Source: Plumapathes pennacea
Taxonomy: Eukaryota > Cnidaria > Anthozoa > Antipatharia > Myriopathidae
Length of the DNA stretch: 64,000 nucleotides
Direction of reading: 5' to 3'
NCBI GenBank assembly: GCA_964036295.1
Contig: OZ038462.1
Location: forward strand, 8,077,267 to 8,141,266
The notes beneath the pieces are model-generated. The model worked only from the letters and a program-made list of their open reading frames with translations, was not told the DNA's origin and did not search any database. Shown here one piece after another: positions 46,501 through 56,526 of the stretch. Position 1 is the stretch's first letter, and every line of letters starts with the position of its first letter. Both the position numbers and the translations under genes were made by a program.

Positions 46501-48456
46501 TCCATCGCTCACAGTGAATGAGAGCGAGGCTGCCTCGATGCAGTGCTCAGCTAGCGGTAATCCTAAACCCGTGATAGTATGGAGTAAAGTCAACGGCTCG
46601 TTGCCTGCAGGACGGTCAGCGGTGTTTGGTGGTAAGCTGGAGGTTCATAAGTCAGAGATGAATAACTCTGGAGTGTACCAGTGTAAGGCAACAAACATCT
46701 TAGGAGCGGCACGGAAACAAGTCAAGCTGGTTGTAAACGGTGAGTGCAAGTTTTTTCATATTTGCCTCCTTAATCGGCAGTGACTTCCTTCCATAACAAG
46801 AAACTAATCCACGCATAACGGACTTTTCCCTACAAGTGCGTCGCTCCATTAGCTGAGACAATCTAAAAATTGAGAGAAACAACAGACACAAAGTGTAAAA
46901 GCAATGCTAAACTTCTAGTTGATTAATTTCCCTTCTTTCCAAGTACACTTTCTTGGCAATTTATTAAAGCCACAGTATTACAGAAGTTGTTAATCATTTT
47001 TCAAAGTTTCAGATTAATATTTCTATGCCAAGAAGTTGTGAAGACCAGCGGAAAAGTCGGATGTGCCTGTTACAACCAATTGATATTTTTGCGCATCATT
47101 CGCCCCTAAAACAGCAAACACATCAACATTACCACGTATGCTAATTATGCTTACTTTTCTTATCTCAGCTCCACCTCGCTTATCTCTTCATCCGGGACCT
47201 CTGCATGTCAAAGAAGGTGATAACGTCACGCTCCCGACTTGCCACGTGACTGGCTATCCCAAGCCAACAATCATTTGGAGGCGAGCATCAGGCCGAATCT
47301 CTCCCGGTCGCTCAAATGCCAAGGGAACTTCTCTGATGCTCCTGTCTGCACAGAAAAGTGACTCCGATGCCTACTTCTGCCAGGCTTCTAATCTTCTTGG
47401 TTCCACTTCCGCTGCAACGCTCCTCGTTGTCGTGGGGCTCCCACAATTCACTCAGAAGCCGCCAGCGAAGGTTTGGCAAGTTGAAGGGAAGACGTTGACG
47501 TTAAACTGCAGCGCTGTAGGAGATCCACAGCCGGTGATCAGCTGGAGAATAGAAGGCGGACAAATTCCTGCAGGCAGAACAGTCATGACGGACAAATCTC
47601 TGACAATAAGGAACCTGAAGAAACAAGACACAGGAGTTTACGTGTGCGTTGCGACAAATGCAGCCGTTTCTTCTGTCGAGGCTCCAGTTCACGTGCAAGT
47701 TGTTGGTAAGAATGCCATTTTTTATGGGGAGGGGGGGGTGGGGGGGGGGGGGGGGAGGAGGAGGAGGAAGCTTATAGCTTATTTATTTAATAAGTTCTTA
47801 TTATTGCTTGTTTAAGACTGTAATTATATATTTTTCCCATAGTATCAAAAGATTGTTCTGACCTGTACAAAGCCGGCATCACCACAAGTGGCGTGTACTC
47901 TGTCAATCCTGACGGCAAAGGAACTTTCTCAGTTTACTGTGATATGACAACCGACGGAGGCGGCTGGACAGTGTTCCAGAGAAGACAAGATGGCATCCAA
48001 GACTTCTACCTTGGATGGAGTCAGTACAAAGCGGGGTTTGGACAGCTGACCGGCGAGTTCTGGTTGGGAAACGATAAGATCCACCGCTTGACAGCCAGTA
48101 GACCGAGCGAGTTACGAGTGGAGCTAGGGGACTGGAGCGGAGGCAGAGCTTATGCCAAATATGGCAGTTTCAAAGTTAGTGATGAGACGTCGCTGTACGT
48201 GCTGAGTGTGGGCTCGTATTCAGGGACGGCAAGAGACGAGTTATCGTATCACAACAACATGAAGTTTTCTACTAAAGACAAAGATAATGACGCAGATAGT
48301 GGAAACTGTGCTGTGTCTTGCACAGGCGCCTGGTGGTACAACGATTGTCATTACTCCAACTTGAACGGACAATACGGACAGAGCAAGAGCAGTCGGGGAA
48401 TCTACTGGTCAGGCGTAAAGAAGCATTCGGTGATGAAACTTCGACCGACAAATTGA
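43514..48456 (+). CDS. CniFL-type membrane protein: TM-collagen-Ig-Ig-Ig-FReD (707 aa)
   Basis: Exons: 43514-43787, 46041-46739, 47169-47705 and 47843-48456. All three introns are GT/AG and phase 1; the total is 2124 nt ending TGA-free at TTG-ACT after AAT, stop at 48454-48456. Exon 1 encodes a short cytoplasmic N-terminus and one membrane helix (about residues 46-63, [18 protein letters not shown]), a type II anchor. If Met37 (43622) is used the protein is 671 aa. Residues 93-158 form a stalk with a furin-like RVRR site (121-124). Residues 159-234 are collagen Gly-X-Y repeats, then Ig1 240-323, Ig2 325-410 and Ig3 412-503, each with the Cys pair and Trp. The FReD is 505-707. The collagen-Ig-FReD order is that of cnidarian ficolin-like proteins (Aiptasia). 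Likely a cell-surface or shed recognition lectin. Confidence 0.85.
44263..44412 (+). mobile_element. ~150-bp MITE, copy 1, in CniFL intron 1
   Basis: The ends TTAGCCTGCGAAGCAAGCGT and the complement of ACGCTTGCCCGCAGACAC are imperfect TIRs around a GGCCGCGCGAAAATTGGGGCG core. Confidence 0.7.
45181..45447. mobile_element. 267-bp foldback MITE with 8-bp TSD
   Basis: GCAAATTA flanks both sides (45173-45180 and 45448-45455). The whole element is a near-perfect palindrome: GGCTGGTCCTTCATGTACCG ends, and arms closing on a GGGGAACAGAGGAACA-type purine repeat. The 8-bp TSD suggests hAT mobilisation. It lies in intron 1 of the CniFL gene. Confidence 0.85.
45625..45771 (-). mobile_element. ~150-bp MITE, copy 2, inverted to copy 1
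   Basis: Reverse complement of the 44263 element with about 85-90% identity by eye, ending ACGCAGGCTAA. With copy 1 it forms a large inverted pair within CniFL intron 1. Confidence 0.7.
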
Positions 48457-48701
48457 CTTTGACGACGATGAACGTTGCCCACTGATATCCGAAATGTGCA
48501 TGTCAGTTTCAGAGTTGGTGATTGGCAATCGCTGTACAGGCTGAGTGTGGGCTCACATTCAGGGACTCGGGACACTCGTTAGCGTAACACAACAACATGA
48601 AAATTTCTACAAACGACAGAGACAACGACGGGGCGAAGAATGATAACTGTGCGGGAGGAAACACTGGCATTTTTTTCCTCCTGTATCAAAAACAAAATAG
48701 A
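48457..48701 (+). pseudogene. Decayed partial FReD copy in the CniFL 3' flank
   Basis: Third instance of the broken FReD middle ([19 protein letters not shown] then frame breaks). The flank is interrupted at 48701 by the Helitron-like copy A and resumes at 54948. Confidence 0.7.
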
Positions 48702-49478
48702 CTAGAAATACGATAATCGCAGATATCCCCTCGCTCAGTAGTGGGTTTTCGGAAAGCGGGATCCTTGTTTATTTTCGGTTCGGAGATTATTTAAATTTTT
48801 TTTTGCAAACCACGGCTGTGTAGCGACGTCACCAGTCGGCCGCTAAAAAAAATCTTTGTCGCACGGCAGTCTGGTTTAGTTCAGACAACGTGCACAGTCT
48901 GCAATTTTCGTAGACACTAAGCTGAACTTCAAAATTCGCTGAGACAACATTTACACGCAACTACAGAATACTCCCGAGGCTTGAAAGCCGAGCAAAGTCG
49001 ATCTTGGACACCGAAATTTTTTTTTTTTACTTTATAAGTTTAATTCTTCGAGTGTGACAAAATTTAGAGCCGTCAAAGCGAGTCGCTTGTTTACACGCTT
49101 TCGAAGTCTCGGGACCGTGTGAATTTTGGCAGGGATTCAACTTTGAACACAACAACTTTTCAAACTGCGTTTGACAATTTTAAAACCTTTGACAGAAAAA
49201 AAAATCAAGTCACTAAATAATACAAGGTCCGATTGTATTGAGCGAGCAAACCCGGTCACTAAATAATACAAGGTCTGATTGTGTTGAGCGAGTATCTTAC
49301 GGGGGTCCCGCTAGTAGACAATAATATACAATAGACTGTAATTGTTTAATTTGGAAAGCAGTGGCCGGATATTTTCTACTTTAATAGCCTTCAAAAAGCA
49401 AAAGCATTTTAACCCGGTTACATTTTATCCTTGAATACAGTATGCCAACAAACGCGGCAACAAAACTTCACAGCATGT

Positions 49479-49589
49479 TGTAAAGACACGCTTTAAGGAG
49501 ATTCACTTTAATCTCTAGTCGCCATTACAACAACAACGTGAACTCGACCTCATGGTTTTTACATCCGGGCCTTAAACTATTACGTCACA
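49479..49589 (-). repeat. 3' LTR (111 bp)
   Basis: TGTAAAGACACGC...ATTACGTCACA on the plus strand; identical to 53894-54004. It is the 3' LTR because the coding strand is minus. Confidence 0.95.
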
Positions 49590-49601
49590 TCTCCCCTTCA
49601 A
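49590..49601 (-). promoter_or_regulatory. Polypurine tract
   Basis: On the minus strand TGAAGGGGAGA immediately precedes the 3' LTR, the expected plus-strand primer site. Confidence 0.75.
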
Positions 49602-49663
49602 CAGATATACACAAACAAACGATAACAACAACAAAAACAACAATGTTCATCAGCCAGTGTCAC

Positions 49664-52600
49664 TTAAGTGTTATAGTCTTGCAGATACGCAGGAGCTTTG
49701 ACAACTCGTCCACTTCGAGTGGTTATTGGCGGTATTGTTCCAGATATGGGCTGGTCTTCGTATTCCCGCAGTGTCGGGTCCTGCCTCCCGGGTGTCTCGG
49801 TAGTTGGGTTTGTGTTGTCTGGATGTGGTGATGCTGTACTAGGTTGCTGGTGGGTTGGTCCTTCCGATGAGACATGGTTGTGGCGTTCCCTGTCTGGATG
49901 ATTCAGGATTACAGGTTCTTCTGGTACCTGGGGATTGAACGGCTCTGGAACTTTGTAGAGGTGCCTCCGATTACGGCGGTATACCCGTCCATCTTCAGTG
50001 GTGACTTTGTAAGATCGCACATTCACCTGTCCCTTGACTCTTGCCTTGAACCAACGGTTTGCTCCTGGTAGTGGTTTGACACGGACGGTTTCTCCCGCCT
50101 TGAGAACCTCCAACTTCCTGGCTCCGATGTCGTGGTACCTGACTTGTTTATCTTTGTTGGCAAGGATTTCTTGCTTGACATTTGTTGGAACTTTGGGTTC
50201 TAGTAACTGACTAGCCATGGGCAGCAAGGTTCTGGTTCTTCGGCATAGCATGCGCTGAGCAGGGGAACTGGTCATTCCCTCTGTAGGGGTGTTCCTGAAA
50301 TCGAGTAGGGACAGATGTGGGTCGCGCTTTGCATCCGATGCCTTCTGTAGGATTTTCGAGCCCGTCTTGACACTGTTTTCTGCCTTCCCATTGGATTTTG
50401 GATACCGGGGTGACGTCTTAATGTGTTCAAAGTTGTATTCCCTTGCAAACTTTGCAAATTCTGCACTCGCGAACTGGGGTCCATTATCCGTGGTGAGCTT
50501 GGTGGGTAACCCAAATCTTGCCATGTGAGGCTTGAGCTTGCTTATGACCTCAGTGGTGGTCTCTGCTCTTAGTTTGTCTAGCTCGAAGAAGTTGGAATGT
50601 CTGTCTGTGGTTACTAGGTATTTGCTGCCCTGGAAATCAAATAGGTCAGCGGAGATGCTTTCCCATGGCCTGGACGGAATCTCATAGTATAGCATGGGCT
50701 CTTTTTGCTGCTCGGGCTTGTAGGCATTACAGATGGCGCATCTGGATATGTGGGCTGTGATATCGTTGTTCATGCCAGGCCAGTAGAATCCTTCCCGTGC
50801 TCTCCGGAGGCATCCTTGTACCCCGAGGTGACTTGCATGAAGCTTCTGTATCATCGTAGGTCGGAGACTGCTGGGTACAACCACACGTTCTCCCTTGAAG
50901 ATGATACCATGCTGTTCTACCAGTTCTTCCCGGAAGGTGAAGTAGCACTGGAGGTTGCGTGGGAGGTTATGCTTGTCCTTGGGCCATCCCGACTTGATTA
51001 TGGAGGACAGGGCTCTCAGGTCCTCATCTGTCTCCGTAGGGTGCTGGATCTCTGTCAAGGTCTGTTCCTTCACTGGTAGGAACTGGAGCATGTTGATGGA
51101 TTCTGCCTCTACTTCCGTCGGAGATCGTGTCTTGACACCAGGTTCTTGTAGGTAGGCCCGGCTGAGGGTGTCGGCCATGTACATTTCCTCGCCTTTCTTG
51201 TACACTACTTGATAGTCGTATTTCTGTAGACGTAGGAGCATTCGCTGTAGTCTCTTGGGTGCACTGAGGAGGCTCTTCTTCATTATTGATTCCAGGGGTT
51301 TGTGGTCTGACTCGATTAGTACCCGCCTTCCATAGACATAGCCTTCGAATTTCTCCATTCCGAAGACTATTGCTAATAACTCTTTCTCAATCTGGGCATA
51401 GTTAGTTTCAGTTTCTGAGAGGGATCTCGAAGCGTAGGCCACTGGGTGGCCATCCTGCATCAAACACGCACCCAACCCCTTCATGGATGCGTCACATTGG
51501 AGTGTCGTCTGTTTTGTGTGGTCAAAATACTTGAGGACTGGCGCCTGTGTTAAGACTTGTTTTATCTCTTCCAGACACTGGCCTTGGATCGACTCCTCCC
51601 AGACGAAGTCATTCTCCTTCTTGAGTAAGTCTCGGAGGGGCTTGGTCAAATCAGCTAGGTGGGGGGCGAACCTCTGGACATAGTTGGCCATACCTAGGAC
51701 TCTCCGTACCCCCTGTTTGTCAGTGGGAGGAGGCATCTCCATGATGGCTTTTACTTTGGCCGGGTCAGCCTGTAGCCCCTTGGCGGAGAGGACATGACCC
51801 ATGTAATGGACTTGTTCCATTCTAAACTGCATCTTCTCCAGGTTGAGCTTCAGATGTTTCTGCCTGCATCGGTCAAGTACTGCAGTGAAGTTTCGGTCAT
51901 GGTCTCGGTATGCTTCCTCGAGAGTATCACCACAGCCGGAGATCAGGAGGTCATCGGCAATGATGTTGAGGCCCTTCAAACCTTCCAAGGCCATATCAAC
52001 CCGCCTTTGAAATTCTTCAGGAGCTGGGGAAAGACCAAATGGCATGCGAAGCCATCGGAACCTTCCCCACGGGGTACCAAAGGTGGTTGCGTAACTGCTT
52101 CGCTCGTCAAGTTGGATGTGCCAGAATCCGTTCTTTGCATCAAGGACCGAGAACACTTTCGCTTTAGCCAATGATGGGAGCACATCCTCGATTGTTGGTA
52201 GTGGGTAGTGGTTTCGCTTGAGGGCCCTGTTCAAGGGTTGTGGGTCGATGCACAGTCTGATTTTTCCACTTTTCTTGGTTGTTATTACCAATGCTGAAAC
52301 CCAGTCAGTTGGAGTTTCGACCTTTGTGATCATGCCGATGGCAGATAGCCTTGCCAGTTCTTCCTTTAGTTTGTCCTTGATAGCCACTGCTACTCTCCTA
52401 GTGGGTAACTGGACTGTGGGGACCGACTGATCGATTTCCAAATGCAGTTCTCCTTCTAGCTTTCCTTCTCCAGTGAACACATCACTGTAGTGGGTGCTGA
52501 TGGTTTTCTTAGTAAGACTTTCTGGTATGCCCGGTCTCTCTCTGACTGTTGGGATATTCTCTGTATTGACCGTTAACAGTTTGAGCTGTTGACTGGCCCT

Positions 52601-53827
52601 CAGGCCCAAGAGAGAGCGGCATTGGCCCTTAACCACAACAAACTCAATGTTATACCGCTTGTTGTTCTTTGGGTTTGTTACACTGATCCTGGTCTTGCCT
52701 AACGGCTTGAGTTTGGTTTGGTTGAACATGACCAGTGTCGTCCCACACTCCTCAAGGTTGTCAAGCTGGTCTTTCCCGCTGGTTTTGACTACTGCTGCAT
52801 CTGACATAATGTTGACTGTCGCTCCGCTGTCCAGCTGGAATTTTTCTTTCACTCCATTTATGACCAGTGTTGCAAATGCCTTGTTTGGGGTTACTTCGAT
52901 GTCCACAGCACCAACCACGCCCTCCTCGTCGAGCATACCCACATATTCTTCTTCACTATCTGACTCGACATACACAGCATGTACTTTCTGCTCAGTTTTG
53001 CAGCATGATGCAAAATGGTTCTTGAGTCCACACTTATTGCATGACTTGCCCCATGCAGGACATCGCTTTTTGTCTGGCAAATGTTTAGTATCACAGAACT
53101 TACATTGCAAAGTGGGCTTCAGTGGGCCGCTTGGTACTGCTCTACCGGTTCGTCCACTTCTCACGGGCCTTCGTCGTGTTTCAGTCATGTGGCAGCAACG
53201 GTCAGCCACGATCTGGACCTCCTCATGGTCCATTTCCTTCAATTTTTTCCTGGAAGACTCAAAGGATCTGCAGATAGTGATACACTGTGGCAACGTTAGT
53301 TTCTGGGTTTGCAGGAGTTTTTGTCTAGCCCCCTTATCCCTGATCCCGATCACCATCCGGTCGCGTATGAGGCTGTCCTTGAGAGTGCCGTAGTTACAGG
53401 TTTGTGCCAGTTTCCGCAGGGCCGTCACGTAAGCATCCACAGATTCAGTCTCCTGTTGTTCCCGTTTATTAAAAACATAGCGTTCATAGGTCTCATTTGT
53501 TTCCCCGATGCAGTACACCTCCATTTTGGCCAAGATTACCGCTGGGTCCGTTCTCTGATCTTCGTTGGCAAATTCCATGGCGTCATATACATCTAACGCG
53601 TCGGTAGCAAAACAAGTTAGCAGTGTCGCGGCACGGCGTGCTTTGTTCAATTCCGGTTTGGCGGGGTCTAGAAGGTTGGCTGCAATTTCGTAGTTCGACC
53701 ACGCTCGTTTGAACTGCCTCCAGTTCGTGGCTGCTTCGCCGGTTTGTAGTTCTAGCTTGTCCGGTAACGGTATGTTTACCGGGAGAGTTTGGAGTTGGGG
53801 AGCACTCGACTGGCCGCCGGACGTCAT
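49664..53827 (-). CDS. Gag-Pol polyprotein of Ty3/gypsy element (1387 aa)
   Basis: A single frame in the order gag, protease, RT, RNase H, integrase. Residues 1-~240 are gag-like, with a CX2CX4HX4C zinc knuckle near 262 (CNKCGLKNHFASCC). The protease motif LDSGATVN is near 331. RT spans about 470-650 with active site IADDLL near 626 (the usual YxDD Tyr is replaced by Ile-Ala). RNase H starts at CDAS near 779. Integrase has its HHCC zinc region near 998-1030, and catalytic Asp, Asp and Glu near 1059, 1112 and 1149 (SADLF, TDNGPQF, KAENS). Gag and pol are fused without a frameshift. The C-terminus carries a basic GPY/F-like region and a Pro-rich tail. No env. It copies the element through RNA in the host cell. 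Confidence 0.95.
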   Translation of the reverse strand: MTSGGQSSAPQLQTLPVNIPLPDKLELQTGEAATNWRQFKRAWSNYEIAANLLDPAKPELNKARRAATLLTCFATDALDVYDAMEFANEDQRTDPAVILAKMEVYCIGETNETYERYVFNKREQQETESVDAYVTALRKLAQTCNYGTLKDSLIRDRMVIGIRDKGARQKLLQTQKLTLPQCITICRSFESSRKKLKEMDHEEVQIVADRCCHMTETRRRPVRSGRTGRAVPSGPLKPTLQCKFCDTKHLPDKKRCPAWGKSCNKCGLKNHFASCCKTEQKVHAVYVESDSEEEYVGMLDEEGVVGAVDIEVTPNKAFATLVINGVKEKFQLDSGATVNIMSDAAVVKTSGKDQLDNLEECGTTLVMFNQTKLKPLGKTRISVTNPKNNKRYNIEFVVVKGQCRSLLGLRASQQLKLLTVNTENIPTVRERPGIPESLTKKTISTHYSDVFTGEGKLEGELHLEIDQSVPTVQLPTRRVAVAIKDKLKEELARLSAIGMITKVETPTDWVSALVITTKKSGKIRLCIDPQPLNRALKRNHYPLPTIEDVLPSLAKAKVFSVLDAKNGFWHIQLDERSSYATTFGTPWGRFRWLRMPFGLSPAPEEFQRRVDMALEGLKGLNIIADDLLISGCGDTLEEAYRDHDRNFTAVLDRCRQKHLKLNLEKMQFRMEQVHYMGHVLSAKGLQADPAKVKAIMEMPPPTDKQGVRRVLGMANYVQRFAPHLADLTKPLRDLLKKENDFVWEESIQGQCLEEIKQVLTQAPVLKYFDHTKQTTLQCDASMKGLGACLMQDGHPVAYASRSLSETETNYAQIEKELLAIVFGMEKFEGYVYGRRVLIESDHKPLESIMKKSLLSAPKRLQRMLLRLQKYDYQVVYKKGEEMYMADTLSRAYLQEPGVKTRSPTEVEAESINMLQFLPVKEQTLTEIQHPTETDEDLRALSSIIKSGWPKDKHNLPRNLQCYFTFREELVEQHGIIFKGERVVVPSSLRPTMIQKLHASHLGVQGCLRRAREGFYWPGMNNDITAHISRCAICNAYKPEQQKEPMLYYEIPSRPWESISADLFDFQGSKYLVTTDRHSNFFELDKLRAETTTEVISKLKPHMARFGLPTKLTTDNGPQFASAEFAKFAREYNFEHIKTSPRYPKSNGKAENSVKTGSKILQKASDAKRDPHLSLLDFRNTPTEGMTSSPAQRMLCRRTRTLLPMASQLLEPKVPTNVKQEILANKDKQVRYHDIGARKLEVLKAGETVRVKPLPGANRWFKARVKGQVNVRSYKVTTEDGRVYRRNRRHLYKVPEPFNPQVPEEPVILNHPDRERHNHVSSEGPTHQQPSTASPHPDNTNPTTETPGRQDPTLREYEDQPISGTIPPITTRSGRVVKAPAYLQDYNT

Positions 53828-53874
53828 CTCGAGTTACTTTCACTTCACACGGGACCAATGTCGGAGTAGCGTAG

Positions 53875-53893
53875 GAAGCCACTGCTGACACCA
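53875..53893 (-). promoter_or_regulatory. Primer-binding site (tRNA-Leu type)
   Basis: Directly after the 5' LTR on the minus strand: TGGTGTCAGCAGTGG, complementary to a tRNA 3' end of the form CCACTGCTGACACCA, which fits tRNA-Leu. Confidence 0.8.
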
Positions 53894-54004
53894 TGTAAAG
53901 ACACGCTTTAAGGAGATTCACTTTAATCTCTAGTCGCCATTACAACAACAACGTGAACTCGACCTCATGGTTTTTACATCCGGGCCTTAAACTATTACGT
54001 CACA
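53894..54004 (-). repeat. 5' LTR (111 bp)
   Basis: Identical to 49479-49589. It would contain the element's promoter; no TATA motif is obvious. Confidence 0.95.
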
Positions 54005-54947
54005 CATGTGTCAGACTGTCAGTGAAATTATGCAAATATGTCAGGAATCGGATGACACAATCTTGCACGAAGGCACTCTGAAATAGCTTTGAAAACTAGC
54101 GAAAAGATCACAGTATAATCCTACTTGGCCTTCATCACAGTTCCCGGGGCATCAAACTACAAAATATACGGCAATTGTTGAAATACCATAATGATAACAC
54201 GACCGTCATTTAACAAAAGCGTTGTACGTTAATTGATGTAAATTTTCAAAACTCACCGGTTCCTGAAAGCCATAGCTTTAGCTCTTTTCCAGCAAAGGAA
54301 ACAAAACCCCAAACACTATTGTTTACGTCTTCAATGATTTCAAAGTACACTGTATAGAGCAGTCCTCATACAGTACGAAAATTCCACTTTCCATTGTATT
54401 GTGTGTCGTCATCTTGTCAAACTTGGATTCTGAAAACTACATTCCTGTTATTGTAAAAGGTGAAATTTGCCACGATGATTGTTCGATTTCCACCAACTGT
54501 ATTTTGCTATTTCTTTCTGAAGAAGTGTCTGCGTTTTAACACAATACTGGCGTCTGGGATTGTGTTCAGGTCAACCAGTTGTGCCTTTAAGAATCCGTTT
54601 CACGGCTAGTAAGCTTGCCTCCCATACACCGGCAAAATATCCGGGCAAATTACAGCCGTCCGTCGAACTGCTTGGCCTTGTATCTGCATCTTATTGTACA
54701 AAATCACTTCCGTTCGTACTCTTACAGCTACCGCATGTCACTAAGAAAATGGCGGTTTACAGTTAAGCTGCCGATGTAACCTCGCAGTGGTCGCTCGACG
54801 CGGATGGCCCTGGGAACGAGTCGTACCCCACACACACACACACACACACGAACATTAAATTTCGAGATGGCGACACGCTTGGAGTCTTCAAATGATGCGA
54901 TTTTGCTGCATTAGCGTCGTGATTATTTCCCTCACTTCGTTCGGGGA

Positions 54948-55632
54948 AAAGTGGGTACTATCTACAAGCTGGGCGCACTACATGATCACTCTCTCTTTTT
55001 TTAGGCTGGCGTGAATATTTTTTCAAAAGTTTATAGAATTTTCCAAAACTTGATCAAGAGCTCAAATTTCGGCAAAATTTTAAAACTTTGGAAGCTTTTT
55101 GCGGAGTTCGTGCGTGTGACAACAAAAATAAAATACATTTTTTGAATATTGGGTACAATAGTCTGTGACATATCAGACAGAACTTTTCAAGCACTAAAAT
55201 TTAGCCAGTGCAACCACCTTAATTTTTCAAAACATATCAGGCTGGTTATGATTGATATCAGTATCAAATATGTGCTACACGATGCCTAAAGATATGGCAC
55301 AGTTACTGAAAAGTATCAGCTTTATCGAAAAAATATTTTCGAAAAACCGGAAGGGGGTGGTGGCATCCCCTTCGCCCCCATTGTATAAGTCGACATCAAT
55401 TGACTTTAACAATAGTCATGGCCCGACCTGAGACCAAAAGAAATTGTCTGTTAACCAACTGTAGTTTTCAGAAAAGTGGGAGGCCAAAAACATGTCTGAT
55501 ATGGTGGAGTCAGTGTGATGCCGATGGAGCAAAAGGCTTTGAACTTTTAAGTCTTTAATTGAGTTCGCACACTAATTATTACCACAATGCTACCTTAGCG
55601 TACCCCGCAAGGGTGGTTTGTTGCGGAAAAAC
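54948..55632. repeat. Continuation of the duplicated FReD 3' flank
   Basis: GTGGGTACTATCTACAAGCTGGG onwards matches 35398-35880 with a ~150-bp extra segment near 55040-55200. No gene. Confidence 0.7.
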
Positions 55633-55773
55633 ATGGCGGATGAACAGACCAATTCAAAGAAAACCTTTTCCTACAAGCTGAACTGCTCGCTAAGAGTAGT
55701 GAAAGCAAATGCGAACATTGAAGAAGAGGAATTTCTCATACGCCACTGCAGCGAGAAAGAATCCACGGCTTAA
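55633..55773 (+). CDS. Short unrecognised ORF (46 aa)
   Basis: ATG at 55633 in an AACATGG context, stop at 55771-55773. It starts MADEQTNSKKTFSYKLNC and is charged without a signal peptide. It could be a first exon or chance. No function is suggested. Confidence 0.25.
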   Translation: MADEQTNSKKTFSYKLNCSLRVVKANANIEEEEFLIRHCSEKESTA

Positions 55774-55844
55774 TCCAAATTTCTCGCTGCCTTCGACGTT
55801 TTCTTTGGCGGCGAACAAGACCACGGCAAGCAGTGCTTAAATTT

Positions 55845-56065
55845 CACTCTTCTTTCGCTCGACCTACCATGTCTATGTACAAAAGTAATTGTTCTTGATA
55901 ATAGCGCCATGCATTGTGCATACTGAAAAATCGCAACCAAATCGCTACTAAATCGCAATAAAATCGCCATGAAATTGCCGGAAGTTTACACGCGCGATTT
56001 GAAATCGCGTGAAAATCGCTCCTAAAATCGCATAAAAAATCGTCTGTGTAAACGGGCCTTAAGAC
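55845..56065. repeat. AAATCGC-rich MITE end
   Basis: Repeated AAATCGC motifs and the terminus TGTGTAAACGGGCCTTA resemble a MITE end. The other end was not located. Confidence 0.4.
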
Positions 56066-56099
56066 AAACAATTGCCTGGCAGGATTTGCGTTTTACTCG

Positions 56100-56526
56100 G
56101 TGATCATTTTTGTTTCTTATCGTGATACATCCGAGACACAAAACCTACTTGAAACCCCGACAAAACTCTGGACTAAACAAGACATAGAGAAAAAGATTGA
56201 GAGCGGGATTACTCGGCGTGAGCTAAAAACCCGCCAGAAACGGACGTCACAAGGAACTGTGCTACAGAAGTATCTGACAAATGAGAGGTACGAGACAAAG
56301 CGTTAGCAACAGAGGCTAACAGGTAAATCTGTTTTACTCGTACACCTGTGATTTTTCCATATTGCACAGAACAAAACTCGTTTTCCAGTTGCAGGGCAAA
56401 GAGGAGCTGCAATACAGGCCAAGTCTGCAGGATAACTGCCATTCTCACTCGGCCCCTTGTAAATACACGAACCTCATGGGAAACATCACAGCACAAGACC
56501 GATTTACGCTCATGGCAAGTAAGGTA
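56100..56526 (+). other. Two candidate exons of an unrecognised gene
   Basis: 56108-56288 is open and charged (TKQDIEKKIESGITRRELKTRQ) and could end at a donor GAGAG/GTACGA. 56390-56523 is open (EELQYRPSLQDNCHSHSAPCKYTNLMGNITAQDRFTLMASK style) and ends at a good donor AAG/GTAAGA at 56524. They could be joined or could belong to an upstream part of the gene that follows. I recognise no domain. Confidence 0.3.

Larger units (their letters stand above)
49479..54004 (-). mobile_element. Intact Ty3/gypsy LTR retrotransposon (4526 bp)
   Basis: Two 111-bp LTRs (49479-49589 and 53894-54004) are identical by eye, begin TG and end CA, and are flanked by the 5-bp TSD CATGT (49474-49478 and 54005-54009). 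One uninterrupted gag-pol ORF lies between them. A primer-binding site and polypurine tract are in place. Identical LTRs and an intact ORF indicate a recent insertion. The LTRs are unusually short. Confidence 0.95.
48702..54947 (-). mobile_element. Non-autonomous Helitron-like element, copy A (split by LTR element)
   Basis: On the minus strand it has a 5' end TCCCCGAACGAAGTGAGGG at 54947 and a 3' CTAG at 48702. Removing the retrotransposon (49479-54004 plus its 5-bp TSD) leaves about 1.72 kb, the family length. The pre-insertion site can be read from the paralogous flank at 35388-35405 (AAATAGAAAATTGGGTAC), which confirms both ends. Confidence 0.8.

Noticed and set aside
46154..46593. Minus-strand and frame-shifted ORFs over the collagen exon
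   Set aside because: Collagen repeats leave other frames open; the true frame has Gly-X-Y and proper splice borders.
50705..53393. Plus-strand ORFs of 124-248 aa inside the retrotransposon
   Set aside because: Antisense shadows of the gag-pol frame with no recognisable domain.
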